Assembly: GCF_016734765.1 (NCBI RefSeq)
Contig: NZ_JAERQE010000010.1
Location: forward strand, 90,851-154,850
DNA from: Microvirga soli
GTDB lineage: Bacteria > Pseudomonadota > Alphaproteobacteria > Rhizobiales > Beijerinckiaceae
Length of the DNA stretch: 64,000 bases
Direction: 5' to 3'
A program made the translations under genes and the position numbers. Positions 24,822 to 34,314 of the stretch are shown here, one piece after another. The notes under the pieces were generated by a model. That model made no database searches. It had not been told where the DNA came from and saw nothing but the letters and a program-made list of their open reading frames with translations. The first letter of the stretch is position 1, and each line of letters starts with the position of its first letter.

Positions 24822-25616
24822 TCAGTGGCTTGCCTTATCCGAAGTGAGGTCCGCCCGCAGCGCCGCGATCTCGGCCCGCAGAGCGGCCAGATCGGCACTG
24901 CTCGCAGTCTCCGTCTCCGGTGACGCCGCATCGCGCTCGACAAAGAACGAGGCAAAGCTCGCGGTGATGTATCCGAACACTGCAAAGCCATATAGCGACA
25001 GCAGGAAACAAAGGATGCGCCCCTCCAGGCTCTTGGGCCAGAACTCGCTTCCCATGGTGGTCAGAAGCATGCCGGTCCACCACAGCGCGTCCGCATAGCT
25101 GGCGAAGCCGCCTTGCACCTCAGAGGCAGGCTCAAAGGTCAGCATGCCGCCGGCCCCGAGCAGCGCAATCAGCGCAGTCAGGCCGATTACATAGCCAAGC
25201 CCGCGCCGGCTGAGGCTGGCCCGCAGGGCGTTCATGCCCCGGTTCGCGGTACCCACGATGCGCACGAGCCGGAAACCGCGTGCCGCCCGGGCGAACCTGA
25301 GGAAGCGAAGCCCGCGCAGAAGGCGGGCGGCCGGCACCACCAGCGCGATCACCGTGAGCCAGTTGCGGCGCAGAAACGTGCCCTTGTGAGGAGCAAGGAC
25401 AAACCGGATGGCGAACTCCCCGATGAAGGCAACCCAGATTGCCGTGCCGAAGACCTCCAGCGAACGGGTGGTTCCCCACACCAGCTCCACGATGACGAGA
25501 AGCAGCCAGACGAAGCTGAGCACCATCATCGGCGTTTGCAGCCAATCCTCAAGGTCGTGGAGCACGCTCCACCGCTCCTCCACCTCGTCCGCGGCCGCGC
25601 GGGGCGTGTCGTTCAT
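24822..25616 (-). CDS. Voltage-gated ion channel family protein with unusual filter
   Basis: A 264-residue six-helix channel subunit. The fourth helix carries spaced arginines (LLRGLRFLRFARAARGFRLV), a voltage-sensor pattern. The pore loop reads TTMGSEFWP instead of the potassium filter TVGYG, so ion selectivity cannot be assumed. The C-terminus is a short coiled coil (ADLAALRAEIAALRADL). Related alphaproteobacterial and cyanobacterial proteins have similar GSE(Y/F)WP loops. The start at 25,616 has AGGAG about ten bases upstream. Confidence 0.8.
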   Translation of the reverse strand: MNDTPRAAADEVEERWSVLHDLEDWLQTPMMVLSFVWLLLVIVELVWGTTRSLEVFGTAIWVAFIGEFAIRFVLAPHKGTFLRRNWLTVIALVVPAARLLRGLRFLRFARAARGFRLVRIVGTANRGMNALRASLSRRGLGYVIGLTALIALLGAGGMLTFEPASEVQGGFASYADALWWTGMLLTTMGSEFWPKSLEGRILCFLLSLYGFAVFGYITASFASFFVERDAASPETETASSADLAALRAEIAALRADLTSDKASH

Positions 25617-25706
25617 GGTCCGGGCACTCCTGTTCAGGGTCAGATGCCGGTGAGAACGGCGGCGTCCGTCGTGCGGGTCCGTGGGAACCGGCAGGACAGC
25701 CGGCGG

Positions 25707-26690
25707 CTACTTAGAGCCTGCAGCGGCCGGCATCGCACCATCTCGAGCATAACGCCGGGCGATGACCGACCCCACCAGGATCTGGATCTGATTGTAGAAC
25801 ATGATCGGCAGCACGATCATGACAAAGCCGGGAGCGGTGGCGAACAGCACTTTGGCCAGCGGCAGGCCGGATGCCAGACTCTTCTTCGAGCCGCAGAACA
25901 CCGCGGCGATCTCGTCTCGCCGTGAGAAGCCGAAGCGGCGCGCGACGAAGGCCGTAATGGACAGCACGACCGTCAGGAGCACCAGGCAGAGCACCGCCGT
26001 CAGCGCCACCGAGGCTGGTGGGAGCCGGGACCAGAGGCCGTCGACCACCGACTGAGAGAATGCCGCGTAGACGATCAGCAGGATCACGCCCTGGTCGAGT
26101 TGGCTGATCTGAGGCTCGTGCCGGGCCATGACGCCGGCCAGCCATGGCCGCGCGATCTGGCCGGTTGCGAAGGGGACCAGGAGTTGGAGCACCACATCGC
26201 CCAGGGCTTTGGTGAGGTCGAAGCCGCCCTCCACGGACGCTCGGGTGAGCAGTGAGAGCAGAACCGGCGTCAGCAGCAGGCCGAAGACATTCGAAGCAGC
26301 GGAGCTGCAGATGGCTGCCGGCACGTTGCCCTTGGCCATGGCGGTAAACGCGATGGAGGACGACACCGCCGACGGCAGCGCCGCCAGGTAGAGGAAGCCC
26401 AGCAGCAGGTCCGCGGGCATCCATGCCGATTGCAGGACGCCGAACGGCATCACGGCCAATGGAAACACGACGAAGGTAACGCCGAAGATGAAGAGGTGCA
26501 GCCGCCATTGGATGAGGCCCTGTATCACCACCTCCCGCGGCAAGGCCGCGCCATGGACAAAGAACAGAAGCGCGATTCCAAGGATCCCCAGAGTGTCCAG
26601 GATCTCGGCGCCCGCGCCCCGGGCCGGGATGATGTTGGCCACAGCGACGGCTGCCATGATCAGCAGGAGAAACGGGTCGATTTTGCGCAT
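25707..26690 (-). CDS. Bile acid:sodium symporter family (SLC10A7-like) carrier
   Basis: A 327-residue membrane protein with about nine to ten helices. VHGAALPREVV, PSAVSSSIAFTAMAKGN and FCGSKKSLASGLPLAKVLF are strong signatures of the SLC10A7/YfeH branch of the bile acid:sodium symporter family. The bacterial substrate is unknown. The gene is complete with no odd insertions. A long reading frame antisense-like to it (513 codons, same strand, other frame) is a GC-driven shadow. Confidence 0.88.
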   Translation of the reverse strand: MRKIDPFLLLIMAAVAVANIIPARGAGAEILDTLGILGIALLFFVHGAALPREVVIQGLIQWRLHLFIFGVTFVVFPLAVMPFGVLQSAWMPADLLLGFLYLAALPSAVSSSIAFTAMAKGNVPAAICSSAASNVFGLLLTPVLLSLLTRASVEGGFDLTKALGDVVLQLLVPFATGQIARPWLAGVMARHEPQISQLDQGVILLIVYAAFSQSVVDGLWSRLPPASVALTAVLCLVLLTVVLSITAFVARRFGFSRRDEIAAVFCGSKKSLASGLPLAKVLFATAPGFVMIVLPIMFYNQIQILVGSVIARRYARDGAMPAAAGSK

Positions 26691-26828
26691 TGTCGGATCC
26701 AGTTGAAGTGTCGGGCCTGCTTGCGGCAGGGCTCAGTAGTAGGGCCACACTGTGGGATGGTTTGACCCTGAATCGGCGGGACGGCGGTTTGCCCAATCGC
26801 GGCTGCCGGCTTGCGCCAGCGACAACGC

Positions 26829-27557
26829 TCAGTGAGCACCCTGGTGTCGATGTCCATTCGCCAGCACCGCCAGCGCGCTGAGCAGCGCCAAGCCGGTGAC
26901 CAGAATGGCCGGAACAGCCAGGGCCATGAGGCCGAAGGCGCCGTGCAGGATAGCGCCGGTCGCGGCCCCTGCGGTCAGGGCGCTCCACACTAGGGCATGG
27001 CCTCCCAATTGCCGCCGCTGTGCCCGGCCTATCAAGATTTGGCCAAGCGCCTGCCCCAGGCTCACCAGCGTGCCGGTGATGAAGGTCACGCCCAGCCGCA
27101 CTCCGTGCACCGGCTGCAGGGCGGCGTTCTGCACGCCCATCGCGGCCACGACCGGGAGGATCGCGGCCGCGATGGTCCATCCGGAGCTGACCAGGACAAC
27201 CGCCGCCGCGAGCAGGAGCGCCTCCAGCAGCAGGATGGCCGGCAGGCGCCATGCTCCCGCGAGACTGGCCAGAACGGTCGCAAGCGTGACACCGCCCAGG
27301 AACGAGGCGATCATCAACACGCCCTGGTGGACCGGGTCAGAGTGGCCGTCGGCCAGCCCGACGCCGAGCGACACGCTGGCCCCGCTCATGAAGGACGCGA
27401 ACAGCCCGCCTAGGCCGATGTACCCGATGGCGTCTACAAATCCGGCCACCGCCGTCAGAAGCCCACCCGTAGCAATCTGGGCCACCGTGCCTATGGGCGA
27501 AACCGCACGGCGGATTGTGCGGCCGGCTGGAATGGTCCTGGCAGTCCTGCGCCCCAC
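26829..27557 (-). CDS. YoaK (DUF1275) family membrane protein with rearranged 5' end
   Basis: A protein of up to 242 residues with about six helices. GGLLTAVAGFVDAIGYIGLGGLF and FMSGASVSLGVGLADG are DUF1275 signatures, and the family length is normal from there on. The first ~20 residues (GRRTARTIPAGRTIRRA) are the other frame of a transposase remnant, so the native start and promoter have been lost or replaced. A GTG at 27,557 or 27,482 could serve. The function of the family is unknown. Confidence 0.75.
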   Translation of the reverse strand: MGRRTARTIPAGRTIRRAVSPIGTVAQIATGGLLTAVAGFVDAIGYIGLGGLFASFMSGASVSLGVGLADGHSDPVHQGVLMIASFLGGVTLATVLASLAGAWRLPAILLLEALLLAAAVVLVSSGWTIAAAILPVVAAMGVQNAALQPVHGVRLGVTFITGTLVSLGQALGQILIGRAQRRQLGGHALVWSALTAGAATGAILHGAFGLMALAVPAILVTGLALLSALAVLANGHRHQGAH

Positions 27558-27693
27558 GTTTGCGCCACTTGCGGATGGTCTCAGTGCTCACGCTGAAGCG
27601 CTGGGCCAGCACGCCCGTGGGCTCGGTCGAGCGGGCGATCTCCTGACGGACGGCTGGGGTGGTGCGGGCTTGGGGATGAAGGGAGAGCATCAC
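27508..27693 (-). mobile_element. IS481-type transposase N-terminal remnant
   Basis: About 60 codons read LHPQARTTPAVRQEIARSTE and then FSVSTETIRKWRKRGAQD, the N-terminal helix-turn-helix part of IS481-family transposases. The similarity ends after DHSSRPHN, where the sequence becomes the start of the YoaK gene. No catalytic domain or opposite end is visible, so this is a dead remnant left by insertion and deletion. Confidence 0.8.
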
Positions 27694-27934
27694 GTCCTCC
27701 TGCGGCGAGGAGCTCGGCGTCGCAGTCTCTCAAAGCGCCAAGTGTACTCCTCAATCGCGCAACGCACCTGGTCCCAACAACGTTCCGCTACCAAACACTA
27801 AGTTGGAACAACGCACTGTATAGGGCAGCAATGGCGTTCCACGTGCGCTATGCCTAGCCTTCCCGCAATCTTGCTGACTCGAACGCCCCGCACAAAGAAG
27901 CGACGAGAGTGCAGAACTCCCCGAGAAATCTGGT

Positions 27935-28222
27935 TCAGGGACGAAGCTCCGAAAAGTCTCGTATGTCTCTAGTCCTTCCTGGTTTCCCAGAGCTGAGAAC
28001 CTCGGCATTCCCAAGCCACTTGCGGGCCGCTTCGAGTGTGCCGAAGGTATGTTCCAGCTTTGTAAAAGGATGGGGCCTCTCTCCAGACGGCAGGTCAGCC
28101 AACAACTCTACTCTCCATTCTGCCTCCCTGCTGTCGTCATCGCGGACGACGCCAGCCACGACGACACCGTTCAGGAGCACATCGTAGCTTCCGGGCGCCA
28201 ATCGAGAAAGTGTGTACACCAT
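27935..28222 (-). CDS. Hypothetical protein
   Basis: A 95-residue soluble protein starting MVYTLSRLAPGSYDVLLNG, with a beta-rich first half and an amphipathic end (GTLEAARKWLGNAEVL). GAGGAG lies eight to nine bases before the ATG at 28,222. The frame stays open further upstream without good coding sense. I do not recognise the family. It is isolated by gaps on both sides. Confidence 0.6.
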   Translation of the reverse strand: MVYTLSRLAPGSYDVLLNGVVVAGVVRDDDSREAEWRVELLADLPSGERPHPFTKLEHTFGTLEAARKWLGNAEVLSSGKPGRTRDIRDFSELRP

Positions 28223-29531
28223 TTCTTGCATCTCCTCTTCGCCTTCGGATCTGCATTGCGCCGCTAGATGACCTCTGTGGCTTGAAGCTAAACGACTGCG
28301 AAAGCCGTTCAGACATGCCATGCGATGGAGTAAGGATGCGGGGTCCGGTCCTGGTACAGAAGCGCATGTCGTTAAGAACGCCGTCGTGCCCGCTCCCTGC
28401 CGGGTATGATGTCTCTTCACCCCTGCTGCAATTTTCGGTGAATTATCATGGGTGACGCTGGTCTGTTCGGGCCCCGGCAATATCGTCCTTCTCCCTATCG
28501 TCTATCTGGTGCACCTATGCTCAAAGCGTCGAACAGGATACCGATGCCAGTCGTTCCCAGGTAAAGCAAACGATCTGCTCTTTGCCTGTACGGCGCTGGA
28601 CCATTTAGCTCCAAAGGGAAGGCATCATAGTAGGCCAGGAGCCATTCCTACCTACGTTCAAGTGATGCCTGCTAGGCCTGAGATTTATGTTTGTACAGGC
28701 AAGTTGGTTCCCCGCTCTGCATCGGTGAAGCATATGCTGCACCTAGACGTATGGGTCTGGGAACGAACTGTCAGGCAGTGTCCCAGCCCTCTGATCCTTC
28801 GAGCCCCAATCCTCCTTGGAGTCTCCCTTCTTGGGCGCGACACTGTTTCGGCGAGTTCAGCCGTCCTGGCGAGCACGCTCGGGAGGTGCAGTTTCCCGAC
28901 CACGATCTCGCCCGGCAATAACCTATCGTCCATAGCGCGGCGCTGGCGCACGACCTTCTCAGCTTTCGTGGACGCCAACCCGCACCCTCACGCCCCCAAC
29001 TTCCTGGCGATCGGGGCTGCGCTGGCCCTTCCACAGAACTCTCCTGAGAACGTGGTCTCCCGCACCAGATTTGTGGCAGAAACTCATGTCATCATAGTCA
29101 AGCTGTCAATTCTGGATCTGGAACGGCGTGTCACTATCACGGAGCCGAATCTGGCGCCGGGGCGCCTGTCTGGATTGAGGGCGGCACCAGCCGCTCACCG
29201 AAGTACCAGGTGCGCTTCCGGCGAATGCACGCTACGCGGCAGGATAACTCCGCTGGCGCTGTTTCACCGGCCGGCAGTCCAAGATGAACTATGTTCCCGA
29301 GCGTACCCTTCTTAGGGTACGGCCGAGGCTTAGAGGAACACTCCCGCAGCCCTCATGTTTGCCATGAGAGTAACTTCTCCAGCCCAAGATTTGGAAACCA
29401 AGATCAATACTGCCCCGGACCGAGGATGGCGAACGATCTTGCGAGTTTACTGGTTCAGATACGATCAGCGGCACGGGATGGCGCTTCGGGGTCGAGATGA
29501 TGTCAAGGCCGGTTGAATTCAGGAGACGAAG
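28223..29531. other. 1.3-kb gap without a convincing gene
   Basis: Open frames exist on both strands (up to 287 codons at 28,452-29,315) but none has a good ribosome site, family motif or natural residue mix. I see no tRNA, repeat array or transposase trace. The base composition is more even than in the first 27 kb. Confidence 0.5.
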
Positions 29532-29867
29532 ATGCCAGTGCTGTCAGATCCATTCTGCCGCCAGCCTCTCAGGCTGCTCCTTCTCGCCGCGTCGCTCGCC
29601 GGCCTCCTACTGGTATCTGGCGCTGTGAGAGCGGAGATTTTCGAGGGCGACGAAGCATATGAGTCCTCGGACGAGGAGATGGAGGGTGAAGAGGGGTCAT
29701 TCGGCTTTCAAGGGGATGACCCTCCGTCCATTCAACGCGGTATTGACGCCGATGACCACCTTGCGAGGAAACTGAGGATGAGATCCCCAGCGAGCTGGGC
29801 GGCGAAGGTGAGGACGACTAATGTTGCTGGGTTCGACACTAACACCACGAGTGGACTGCAAGGATGA
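29532..29867 (+). CDS. Exported acidic protein, probably frameshifted at its end
   Basis: A 111-residue frame with a signal peptide (LRLLLLAASLAGLLLVSGAVRA) and a highly acidic mature start (EGDEAYESSDEEMEGEEG). AGGAGA precedes the ATG. After DADDHLA the frame turns basic, while the alternative frame reads EETEDEIPSELGGEGEDD and stops at 29,821. The acidic character suggests that this was the true end and that one indel lies near 29,760-29,780. It is upstream of the CAP-domain gene. Family not recognised. Confidence 0.5.
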   Translation: MPVLSDPFCRQPLRLLLLAASLAGLLLVSGAVRAEIFEGDEAYESSDEEMEGEEGSFGFQGDDPPSIQRGIDADDHLARKLRMRSPASWAAKVRTTNVAGFDTNTTSGLQG

Positions 29868-30823
29868 GACGCCTTAGTTGTCTCGCCTCGGCCCTCACTA
29901 TTGTTGCGAGCCTCGTCGGCTGGTCCGTTCCAATGACTGCGGCTGAGACGGGCAACTTGGATCAGCTTCGGCAGAAAGCTCTCGAACTCGTCAACGAGGA
30001 GCGGCAGGAGCTCGGATTGGAGCCCCTCTCGCTCGGGCCGGCTCTGAACGAGGCGGCTCAGAGCCACGCACAGGACATGCTGCAGCGAAACTACTACGCC
30101 CACACATCCCCGCAGGGCAATACGGTCGCCGACCGCTACTCCAAGGCCGGTGGCAGCCGTTGGCACATGACGGCAGAGAATATCGCACGTTGCCAGGGGT
30201 GCCCCTCCCCACTGACGGAGGAAAGCGTCGCGAATCTGCACAGGGGTTGGATGAACAGCCCACCACATCGCGAGAACATCCTGAGGAGAGGTCTAGATCG
30301 GTTCGGGTTCGGCATCATAGCCGCCCCCAATCAAGCTCTCTATGCCGTTCAGACCTTCGCGGGGGCCGGCACACCGAGAGAAATGCAGCCAGGTGGAGCG
30401 TCCATAGTGACAGGGGCCGATGATCAGACCGCTCTGGCACTCCAACAGATCAACAGAGAGCGTCATGACAATGGCCGCGGGCCCCTGGAGGCCGATCCGA
30501 CCTTGGCCCGCGCCGCTTCGAGACTGGCCCCACAAACCGACCAGGATATGTCGAATTTTGATCTCCAGGGTCGTCTCTCAGCTGTCCTGCCCGCAGATGC
30601 ACCCCGCAACTGGCAATCCTTGGCCGCAGTCCTGGGGCGCTGTGGGGGATGCGGCATGGAGCCAACCGAGGGTGACATTCGGCATTTCGTCGGACAATGG
30701 CTTGAAGACCCGGGCTATAGAAGCCGCCTCCTGAGTCGCGATTTCACTCACTTCGGGCTTGCGCTTGAGACGAACGGAGACGGGCTCAAGACGGCGTCCG
30801 CTGTCCTCGGACAGCGGCGGTGA
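29864..30823 (+). CDS. Exported protein with two CAP/SCP domains
   Basis: A 319-residue protein with a signal peptide (about 27 residues) and two tandem CAP domains (about 33-158 and 188-312). Domain 1 keeps the family residues: HAQDMLQRNYYAHTSP, ENIA, HRGWMNSPPHRENIL. Domain 2 is degraded, lacking the HxxN/PPH-type histidines, though QWLEDPGYRSRLLSRDFTHFG keeps the fold pattern. CAP proteins are secreted and often bind lipids or metals. AAGG directly precedes the ATG. Confidence 0.85.
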   Translation: MRRLSCLASALTIVASLVGWSVPMTAAETGNLDQLRQKALELVNEERQELGLEPLSLGPALNEAAQSHAQDMLQRNYYAHTSPQGNTVADRYSKAGGSRWHMTAENIARCQGCPSPLTEESVANLHRGWMNSPPHRENILRRGLDRFGFGIIAAPNQALYAVQTFAGAGTPREMQPGGASIVTGADDQTALALQQINRERHDNGRGPLEADPTLARAASRLAPQTDQDMSNFDLQGRLSAVLPADAPRNWQSLAAVLGRCGGCGMEPTEGDIRHFVGQWLEDPGYRSRLLSRDFTHFGLALETNGDGLKTASAVLGQRR

Positions 30824-31479
30824 GGTCCAGCGTCCCTGCTTCCAGACACCAATTGAGAGCGTGTGCACGGCATACTCTCCACCTCCTCTTCAATATGGAT
30901 CCGAACTGCACCAACGGGCAAAATCCACGTTCAGGGCAAGGAGATTGCCGCCTCAGAAGGTGAAGAACCCGCCTGCCCGGCAGCCTCTTAGGGCCCGGCT
31001 CAGGTTGGCAACCGTGCTGATCCACCATCTCACCATCGGATGCTACGGTGATAAACATGCACGTTGCACCCTTCACCTAAGGCACTCTGTACGTATGAAT
31101 GATGCCCTCTGGGTGGCACGTAGTCTGCACGATGCTGCTGCATGTGGCTACCCGTGGTGCTGCAAGGTGGGTTTAAGTGGCAAGTGTTGGACAAATGCGC
31201 ATAAGGTATAGCATAGAAGCCTTCCTTGCCGCTTATTCCTTGCTGATGCGGCCAAAATCTTTCCTTGCATGAAGGCTGCCGAAACGTTTGGCTCTGAACG
31301 CAGTACAGGTGTGTACCGGGAAGCGACATCTCCCCTCGGCGCAGACGGAGCATCTGCGGCATTCACACGTTTCATCAGCAGTGGCCGTGTGCGTTTCTTC
31401 AGTCGGAAGCAGCCCGTTGTCATGAAACACGAAGATCCTCGCACTCGATGCGACGTTCTCAATTCAATGGAGTTAAAGC
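30824..31479. other. 656-bp gap; probable promoter region only
   Basis: No frame here has a recognisable family or good start. The last part presumably holds the promoter of the PRC-barrel gene at 31,480. I see no repeat or RNA gene. Confidence 0.45.
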
Positions 31480-32262
31480 ATGCGCGAACTCTCGCTCAAA
31501 TTATCAGCGGCTTTGGTCCTCCTGGCATTGCCTGTTGCCGCCCACGCACAGCAAGGTCAAGGCGCAACGAAGTCAACGCCCGCACCAAAACCCGCCGCCG
31601 AAGCTACGAAGCCTGCGTCTCAGCAGGGCCTCTCCCTCATCTCAAAGGATGCCGCAGATAAGGTTAACCTGATCGGTCCTGATGTGCTGTATAAGGGCTG
31701 GCGCGCTGCGGCGTTGCTCGATGAGGATGTTTATGGTCCCAAGGGTGAACAACTTGGTGAGGTCGAGAACATCCTGGTCGGCCCCGATGGAAAGATCACT
31801 GCCCTTGTTGTAGTCGGTGGTGGATTCCTTGGCATCGGTGATGCGGCATTCCGCGTAGCGTGGAACAAAGTTGACCTAACGGCCGCACAGGACGGGATCA
31901 AGGTTTCACTGACCGAAGAACGTGCAGAGGATCTCGGTCTCTTCGACGGGCCAAACTGGGTCGCTACTGGCCCACGGGAGTGGCGCGTGTCCGAGCTGAT
32001 CGGGGACTACGCCCGGCTGCGGAATGGTCTCGGCTTCGGCTACGTCACTGACATTGTGTTCAGCCGCGACGGACAACTCATGGCGACCTTGGTTAACCGG
32101 GATGTCGCTTACGGCGCGGGCCTATATGGCTATCCGTACTATGGCTGGGGATATGGTTGGTACCCGACGCTCGACTATTACGCCTTGCCCTACGACAGCC
32201 CGGAACTTGCAGCGGCGGCCCCGACTGTGGCCTACGACAAGTTCAACGACGACGTCCTCTGA
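31480..32262 (+). CDS. Exported PRC-barrel protein
   Basis: A 260-residue protein with a signal peptide ending AHAQ and a low-complexity linker rich in A/K/P/T. A PRC-barrel follows: GWRAAALLDEDVYGPKGEQLG, then LGEVENILVGPDGKITALVV and GGGFLGIGDAAFRV (about residues 70-150). A second, weaker PRC-like unit (EWRVSELIGDYARL... GYVTDIVFSRDGQLMA) covers about 165-215. The C-terminal region is Tyr/Gly-rich (YGYPYYGWGYGWYPTLDYY). GGAG precedes the ATG. Such periplasmic PRC proteins are abundant in Hyphomicrobiales; function unknown. Confidence 0.85.
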   Translation: MRELSLKLSAALVLLALPVAAHAQQGQGATKSTPAPKPAAEATKPASQQGLSLISKDAADKVNLIGPDVLYKGWRAAALLDEDVYGPKGEQLGEVENILVGPDGKITALVVVGGGFLGIGDAAFRVAWNKVDLTAAQDGIKVSLTEERAEDLGLFDGPNWVATGPREWRVSELIGDYARLRNGLGFGYVTDIVFSRDGQLMATLVNRDVAYGAGLYGYPYYGWGYGWYPTLDYYALPYDSPELAAAAPTVAYDKFNDDVL

Positions 32263-32273
32263 CCAAGAGGCAT

Positions 32274-32303
32274 CCGGGGATTGGTGGCAATCCCAATCCC
32301 CGG
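32274..32303 (+). terminator. Hairpin terminator after the PRC-barrel gene
   Basis: CCGGGGATTGG pairs with CCAATCCCCGG across eight bases, 11 bases after the stop. Only a weak T-rich tail follows (ATCTTTCTGG). Confidence 0.55.
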
Positions 32304-32624
32304 TCAATGCATCTTTCTGGTCATTGAGACCCTGAGCGCCGCTGTGGCTAGCGTATTCCATTTATGGGCGAGCACGCACGGGATGGTCGCTGGCTCTTGA
32401 GGCATGCTCTATGGAGTGCGACAGTTGGAGTGACGGGAGGTAGCAGTTCACTACTCACCACTTGCTCCAAAAACCCTCAACATGCTATTGGCGCCGTCCC
32501 CCTCGGAATCCGCCACACGGACCACCCGCCTGTATAGTTGCCGCAAGTTCTATGAAGTGCTCTCGACGTTGCGGCTGTATGGACGCTTGGCACCGCGAGA
32601 CCTTGGCGACTGGCCCTCTTGCTG
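32304..32624. other. Convergent spacer without a gene
   Basis: About 320 bp between two convergent PRC-barrel genes. The open frames seen are short or are shadows of the neighbouring minus-strand gene. Nothing else is recognisable. Confidence 0.45.
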
Positions 32625-33224
32625 TCAGGGCCGGCGCCGGATATCCCCAGCATCAGTCGCAGATGCGACGTAGCGCAGAACAGCAACGAGTTCAGTGCTC
32701 CGAAGCGACCGGTACACTCCGCCGTTTGCAGGGACTGCAGGCATCGCAAGAAGATCCTGCTCTCCAATTCCGGGTAGCAGCAGCCGTCCGCCGTCCAGCG
32801 TTATGCGCTCTAGAGGTATAGCCACCTGCTTGTTCCCCGGCCAACGAGGGCCACGGTATGTCATGAGCACATAGATACGCTGGTCCCCTCCCAGCGCCAA
32901 GCGGTTGACGTTGCCCACCTGCTCACTCTTTTCGTTGAACACATCCATTCCTACGAATTGTTCGGCCCGAAGACTTGCATGCCTTGGGGAGCGGGTCTGC
33001 AATGTCACCCCGGTGTCGACGCATGCCTTGTAGCGGCTACCCTGCCGATATACGCGCATTTTCTGGAGCGCTTCATAGGCCTCGGCAGGTGCCATGCCTT
33101 CGAGTGCGCTGATGAGCCGATCACACTCTCTGCGCCCCTGATCACCCTGCGCATGGCCAAGGCTCATAAATGATCCTGCGAGCGCGGTGATCGCCAGCGA
33201 CCCAACCAAGATGCGCTTTCCCAT
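32625..33224 (-). CDS. Exported PRC-barrel protein
   Basis: A 199-residue protein with a signal peptide (GKRILVGSLAITALAGSFMS...GHAQ). A helical region with two cysteines (ECDRLISALEGM, YKACVDTGVT) precedes the barrel. The barrel follows from about residue 95: FVGMDVFNEKSEQVGNVNRL, then IYVLMTYRG and VAIPLERITLDGGRLLLPG. The start at 33,224 has GGAGGAGGG upstream. It is divergent from the decayed PRC copy at 33,640. Function unknown. Confidence 0.8.
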   Translation of the reverse strand: MGKRILVGSLAITALAGSFMSLGHAQGDQGRRECDRLISALEGMAPAEAYEALQKMRVYRQGSRYKACVDTGVTLQTRSPRHASLRAEQFVGMDVFNEKSEQVGNVNRLALGGDQRIYVLMTYRGPRWPGNKQVAIPLERITLDGGRLLLPGIGEQDLLAMPAVPANGGVYRSLRSTELVAVLRYVASATDAGDIRRRP

Positions 33225-33639
33225 CGAAATCCCTCCTCCGAAGGTCCCCATGGCCTAGGCCACAGGACGACTGTTCCAAGCACCTGATCCCTCGCTCGCT
33301 CATGAGGATGGTGGTGCTCTTTTGTGAAGAGCAAGACGCCTGATGGATCGTTCCCGTTGCGCCTCAACACTAGGTACGCTCGCGGACGATCTTCCACTCA
33401 GAGGAAGGAGCGAGATGTTATTCGGCGAGAAGGCAGCACCCAACCCCTGTATAAATGGCGGCCAAGCATGAGGATACCTGTACGTTCTTGCTCTGAGATT
33501 AACCGACCATCGGCGTCTTCTAGCATTTCACGCCGGTGTGGAACGGCTTCACATGCGGATCAATTGCCTACTAGGGACCGCTGCCATACTGGACATTGCC
33601 CGGCAACCCCGACAGCCAATTTGAATCGAGGAGGACAGG
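33225..33639. other. Divergent promoter region, no gene seen
   Basis: About 415 bp between two divergent PRC-type genes. No frame has family similarity or a plausible start with ribosome site. Promoters for both sides presumably lie here. Confidence 0.45.
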
Positions 33640-34039
33640 ATGCGTCTTCCCGCGTGCGCTACCACGCTTGCGCTTATGGCCGGACCATCCATGGCTCAGA
33701 CCTCGAACCTTTATCGTTACTACAACAATCCTATCGACGCGACGGAAGAGCCGGCTGCCTGCTTCCGGAATGCCGACGTCGTGGCACTTGAGGACGTGGA
33801 AGTGATGATCCTTGAAGGCGAGGAGCTCGGCAAAAGCAAGAATGTAGTTGGGGCCCGTCCGGGAGCTTGTTTGCTGTAATGGAAATCGGGGCCTCGACGT
33901 GGCGAGGGAAAGGCGCCGCATTGATCTCAGCCGCATGTACTGGCACGGCAACAACTTAATGCTGCACACCACAACCAAGGCGGAAATCGACGACCTGCCG
34001 AAACGGCAGGGAGATCGGGTATGTGGAGCTCGTCGATGA
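33640..34039 (+). pseudogene. Decayed PRC-barrel gene
   Basis: It opens with a short signal peptide (MRLPACATTLALMAGPSMAQ) and runs to EDVEVMILEGEELGKSKNVV, then stops at 33,879. PRC-like pieces continue in other frames: GPSGSLFAVMEIG and then LSRMYWHGNNLM ... AEIDDLPKRQGD. At least two frame changes are needed to restore the usual ~130-residue protein. The start keeps a good context, so a short truncated product may still be made. Confidence 0.75.
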
Positions 34040-34314
34040 GGATGAAGACCGAAGCGACATTGAAGTATTGAGACTTGGCATGACCGCCATAGGGCTACGT
34101 TACAACCTGATCGAGACGGCCGCCGACCGTGCGGCAGCAGGCGTGGTGGGGACGACCCAAGTCGAGCTTGGCGTCGATCTGGCTGGCACACGCTTGGTAC
34201 GAGCTTGGGCAGGGCATAAGTGTCAGATGCTGCTTTTGAAGCCGGAAGGTGCTCACACGACGGCTGCTCTTTTACTGCCTCCTGCCCTTTGGTGATCAAT
34301 CCAATGAGGGATCG
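34040..34314. other. Short gap after the decayed PRC gene
   Basis: No supported gene. A 90-codon frame (34,023-34,295) has no family similarity and starts inside the pseudogene. Confidence 0.4.

Noticed and set aside
25711..27252. 513-codon minus-strand frame in another phase over the symporter gene
   Set aside because: The composition is dominated by G, R, P and A and has no motif. The SLC10A7-like gene in the other frame is clearly real.
28452..29315. 287-codon plus-strand frame in the large gap
   Set aside because: It has no ribosome site, signal or family similarity, and no natural helix or strand pattern. Listed as non-coding.
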